DNA from: Pseudanabaena sp. UWO311
GTDB taxonomy: Bacteria > Cyanobacteriota > Cyanobacteriia > Pseudanabaenales > Pseudanabaenaceae
DNA: 64,000 nt
Reading direction: 5' to 3'
NCBI RefSeq assembly: GCF_006937785.1
Contig: NZ_SJEE01000009.1
Coordinates: 80,097-144,096, forward strand
Part shown: piece after piece, positions 61,016 to 64,000 of the stretch
How the letters are laid out: every line of letters starts with the position of its first letter
Numbering within the stretch: the stretch's first letter is position 1
Position numbers and translations under genes: made by a program
The notes under the pieces: model-generated
What the model was told of the DNA's origin: nothing
Databases searched by the model: none
What the model saw: the letters and a program-made list of their open reading frames with translations, nothing else

Positions 61016-63349
61016 TGGATTTGGGTAGGGCAGATTTATCAAAAAGTCTTCCATTTGAGCCATTTCTAATTTCATTCCTAATCGATAGAAACTTTCTTTT
61101 GCTTTCATACCACATTCCTGCGATCGCTCAAGATTTCCTTTCGCAAATTCGAGTCGAGCATAGCAACGCTCAAAAAAGGCAATTCTTTGACGATCATGAT
61201 TACGTTCAGCGGCAATAAATCCAGTCATTAATAATTTTTCAGCTTTTGTGAAATCGCCTTCGATGATCGCAATATCGGCGAGCCATCCTCTTGTGTAGTT
61301 GGTGTAGCGTTGCCACTGGATTTCTAAGGCTAAATCTAGGGCAGCTTGATAGAGTTCCTTTGCTTTAACATGATTTTGCTCTTGATAGAAAATATCGGCT
61401 TTAGTGCATAGTCCATAAATCTGAAAGCGTGTACGATCTGGGTCTTCAAGTTCTAATGTGAGTTGATCGCAAGTTTCACTCCATTGACGAGCCGTTGTGT
61501 AATCTCCTTTGCGAATATGTAGAATTGCGAGATTATCGGCAATTTCACAGCGAGTAAACATCGTGCCATAGTCATTACTGAGTTTCCATCCATAGGACAA
61601 ATGGTGTTCAGCATAGTCAAGCTGCCCCATCATGAGCATAATCCAACCACTCATCGCCCTTAGCTGGACAACCGTGAGCCAGTCTTCGCGCCGTTCTCCT
61701 GATTCGACTACCCAGCCTAAAATTGCCATGCCACGATCCCAGTGACCATACAAATAGAGGTAATAAGCAAGACTAACACCAATATCGCGTCCATCAGCAT
61801 AGCGATCGCGAATCGCGCACCAATCAAGAACAGAGGCAAGATTTTCCCATTCTGCTTCTAGATAGTCATAGTGTGAGTGCCAATCTCCCCAATCCTTGCC
61901 GCCATATTTTTTCGAGAATTCTAAATGCCAATTAATCCAGCGATCGCGTATTTCTAATTCTCTTTCACTTTGCTTTGCTAATTCTTGTAAAGCATATTCA
62001 CGGGTAAGGGATGACATTCCATAGCGCTCTCCCTCTTGAAAAATCAAAGATAGTCTCTGCAATTTGGTTATACTTTCACTGGCAATTACATCATTTGCAT
62101 CTAAACCTGCTACAGCAATTAAAGCCTCACGTCTGGGGCTTTGGTGAAATAGGGCGATCGCCAATAACAACTGATAGGCTGGTCTTTGGGAAATCGATTG
62201 AACTGAAGTTTCAAAACAGAACCTCCCAATATCTGCAAACAATTGGATAGAAGGATCAATTAGCCTAGCAAAAGGGAATCCATTAGCCAGTTGCCCGATC
62301 GCATAAATTAGGGCTACGGGAACGCCACCAAAACGTTGATATAGCTGGAATATTTCTTCGTTACTGAGATTGACTCCTTTCTCATGGGCTTGTTGTGAAA
62401 TTAACTGTAAGCTATCTGTTTCCAATAAAGCTTCTAAACGCAGTGGTGCATAAATAACTTGCTGTTCGCGACTAGTGATGATTGCTTTAGTCGTATTCGG
62501 TAAATCATTGAGAAAGCTAATAATTTTGTCTTTATCTTCGATAGTCTCTAGATTATCAATGATTAAAAGTGTGGATTGATTATTCAGAGATTCTCTTACT
62601 TTTTGAAATTGTTCATCAGGATTAATTGCTTGGGTAATTGCTGGAGCATCAAGAGTCGTGGCGATCGCTTGGAAGATATCGAGTAAACTAACCTGACGTT
62701 TGAGCTTTGCTGTAATTCCTGTAGGCAATAGATTACTCTCTTTTGCGGAGACAAAAATAATCGCCTCAAATTGCGGTGGTAAAACTTCTAAATCTGGGGT
62801 ACTCAGTAACTTTAAATCACCTCTATTTTCCCGTAAATACCGATATTCTAAACATAGATAAGCGGCTTGCAAGACAAGAGCAGTTTTACCAACTCCGCCC
62901 ATACCACTAATGGTGATAATTGGCGATCGGTAGTCAAGGGACATAAAACGCAACAACTTTTCTAGGTCACTTTTGCGCCCTAGAAATTCATTGGTTTGGG
63001 GAGGTAATCGCTGTTTTGAAAGACAAAGTAAGGCAGTGCGATCTATGCGATCGATTTTGTTTTTTGATTTAGTTGAAGTGTTTAGGCGATCGCGTTTCCG
63101 AGAAGTCTTTTGAGTCAGGTTAGATACTTCGCTACTCTCTGCAATATCTCGCCAGTTTTCAATCCCGACAGCTTGGCAAATCCTGATAAACGAGTCATCA
63201 CCGATATCTTCACCCGCCAGAAAGCGCTTGAGTCCAGAAACAGAGACGATGGCAGTCTGACACCAGCGCGTATCCTGTCGCTTCCAGCGCCTTCTAAGTC
63301 TCGCCTCATGGATTTTTTCTAAGCCTTGAACTGACGCTTTTAAGGGCAT
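61013..63349 (-). CDS. NB-ARC/TPR STAND-type NTPase
   Basis: 778 residues in three parts. (1) An N-terminal helical/HTH region (about 1-75; LKRFLAGEDIGDDSFIRICQ), common in cyanobacterial NB-ARC proteins. (2) An NB-ARC ATPase: Walker A ISGMGGVGKTALV, Walker B STLLIIDNLET, the sensor TKAIITSREQQ and a GVPVALIYAIGQL GxP motif. (3) C-terminal TPR-like helical repeats (about 480-770). STAND proteins are ligand-triggered oligomerising switches in signalling or antiphage defence; no effector domain (protease, nuclease, TIR) is visible here. It lies beside a decayed Rpn-type gene. Confidence 0.87.
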   Translation of the reverse strand: MPLKASVQGLEKIHEARLRRRWKRQDTRWCQTAIVSVSGLKRFLAGEDIGDDSFIRICQAVGIENWRDIAESSEVSNLTQKTSRKRDRLNTSTKSKNKIDRIDRTALLCLSKQRLPPQTNEFLGRKSDLEKLLRFMSLDYRSPIITISGMGGVGKTALVLQAAYLCLEYRYLRENRGDLKLLSTPDLEVLPPQFEAIIFVSAKESNLLPTGITAKLKRQVSLLDIFQAIATTLDAPAITQAINPDEQFQKVRESLNNQSTLLIIDNLETIEDKDKIISFLNDLPNTTKAIITSREQQVIYAPLRLEALLETDSLQLISQQAHEKGVNLSNEEIFQLYQRFGGVPVALIYAIGQLANGFPFARLIDPSIQLFADIGRFCFETSVQSISQRPAYQLLLAIALFHQSPRREALIAVAGLDANDVIASESITKLQRLSLIFQEGERYGMSSLTREYALQELAKQSERELEIRDRWINWHLEFSKKYGGKDWGDWHSHYDYLEAEWENLASVLDWCAIRDRYADGRDIGVSLAYYLYLYGHWDRGMAILGWVVESGERREDWLTVVQLRAMSGWIMLMMGQLDYAEHHLSYGWKLSNDYGTMFTRCEIADNLAILHIRKGDYTTARQWSETCDQLTLELEDPDRTRFQIYGLCTKADIFYQEQNHVKAKELYQAALDLALEIQWQRYTNYTRGWLADIAIIEGDFTKAEKLLMTGFIAAERNHDRQRIAFFERCYARLEFAKGNLERSQECGMKAKESFYRLGMKLEMAQMEDFLINLPYPNP

Positions 63350-63371
63350 GGCGGATTTACAGTATCAGCAA

Positions 63372-63893
63372 TTAGGGTTTTAACGTGCGCTTGCGACGAG
63401 GAGCTTTTGTTGATTGCGATCGCTTTGCAGCAGTTTTTTGGAGTTTTTCGATCTGTTTTAGGGTTAGTCCCGTGACTTGGGAAATTATATCTATAGAAAT
63501 ATTGGAACGCAGCATATTCAAAGCAATCCGATTAGTTGCTTTAGCCTCACCCTGAGTTAAACCCTGAGCTTTGCCTTGAGCTTTGCCTTCGGCTAAACCC
63601 TCTAATAATATTTCCTGATAAATTACAGATTCTTTCATGATTTCACTCCTAAGTACTCTTTGAATGATTTCCTTGTTTAATGCTAACCCAGAAATAATTG
63701 ACGTAGCCGCAGCGACATCACTTTTTACTTTTTGATCCTCAATCTTGTCAATGAGTTTGGCAATGTCTCGCAATGTTGCTTCTGGATTGATCGTTTTGGT
63801 CAAAACTGCTAGCGGTAAGAGTCCTTGATATTGCTGAAAGATCTCAGTGGACTGCTCCCAGAGACGGATGACACTAAGGAATGAAAAATAAAT
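63372..63893 (-). pseudogene. Rpn-family (PD-(D/E)XK nuclease/transposase) C-terminal remnant
   Basis: The frame from a TTG at 63803 gives 143 residues (TKTINPEATLRDIAKLIDKI, MKESVIYQEILLEG, then repeated GKAQG/GLTQGEAKA). Reading further upstream in frame gives SVIRLWEQSTEIFQQYQGLL, also matching the family, up to about 63893, where homology ends and a TAA lies a few codons beyond. The nuclease N-terminus is therefore missing: a 5'-truncated recombination-promoting nuclease relic. Confidence 0.72.
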
Positions 63894-63905
63894 AACTTAT
63901 GCATT

Positions 63906-63998
63906 TCAGTTATTTTGAGGAATAGCTCTATAATTCCATTTAGGAAGATATTCATCAAAAATGATAGGTAGATTTTCCTTGAAACCATCAGCGACTTC
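63906..63998 (-). CDS. C-terminal end of an unidentified ORF (partial)
   Basis: Open on the minus strand from the window edge to a TGA at 63906-63908, ending LPIIFDEYLPKWNYRAIPQN. It abuts the truncated Rpn gene, so it may belong to the DNA whose arrival truncated it. I do not recognise it; a transposase end is only a guess. Confidence 0.35.
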   Translation of the reverse strand, partial: EVADGFKENLPIIFDEYLPKWNYRAIPQNN

Positions 63999-64000
63999 TC

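Overview
The window looks like a chromosomal segment of a filamentous, non-heterocystous cyanobacterium, possibly Pseudanabaena-like (the genus is inference). Evidence: the HIP1 palindrome GCGATCGC occurs throughout, and there are cyanobacterial hallmark genes: ntcA, sasA, a CRR7-type NDH-1 protein, a phycobiliprotein-like gene, a Z-ISO-type carotene isomerase, a DUF29 protein, Uma2 nucleases and an SLH lipoprotein. Base composition is AT-rich. The two strands share the coding load, so it is a mosaic of short operons and single genes.

Layout. 1-1234: end of ahcY, a tautomerase-like gene and a GNAT acetyltransferase. 1186-8030: a TPR-CHAT protease-like protein divergent from two VWA proteins (the second a VWA-membrane-OmpA fusion), then kptA. 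8246-20939: mostly housekeeping (RqcH-like protein, scpB, crr7, a methyltransferase, an LMW phosphatase, a TVP38-like membrane protein, an orphan phycobiliprotein-like gene, an ABC ATPase, a CmpX-like channel, a sugar nucleotidyltransferase, an LCP protein, tRNA-Arg). 21077-23745: an Uma2 remnant and a TPR-hicA-hicB operon. 23965-35412: Kef-type antiporter, DUF29/SLH pair, PHP protein, carotenoid-desaturase-like flavoprotein, PhoB-type regulator, tandem ComFB protein, yidD, aguB, phosphatase. 35842-48263: core genes truB, htpG, ftsQ-ftsZ, prs, ntcA, secG, coaE, SemiSWEET, Z-ISO and sasA. 48324-52284: recJ split in two. 52344-55388: a hicBA pair and an adenine methylase/restriction enzyme island. 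55433-60896: comB, a Ser/Thr kinase, a BLUF photoactivated adenylyl cyclase, rpiA, cbiT. 61013-64000: an NB-ARC/TPR STAND protein, a truncated Rpn-type gene and the end of an unidentified ORF.

Three things stand out. First, recJ is cut immediately before its GWHHGVIG motif by about 1.6 kb carrying a dispersed repeat, an Uma2 gene and an HsdR-N-terminus-like (DUF4145-type) domain that reads in frame into the RecJ C-terminal half. Second, 58164-59240 encodes a BLUF-class III cyclase that matches my recollection of Oscillatoria OaPAC nearly end to end, with Y6, Q48, W90 and M92 at the same positions. Third, the DNA between genes is dominated by palindromes: long perfect hairpins anchored on stop codons, and at least three dispersed composite repeat families, some of which supply stop codons or sit inside coding sequence.

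All calls come from reading the sequence and memory of protein families; no search was run. Weakest calls: the restriction enzyme assignment, the Uma2 remnant and the terminal fragment at 63906-63998.
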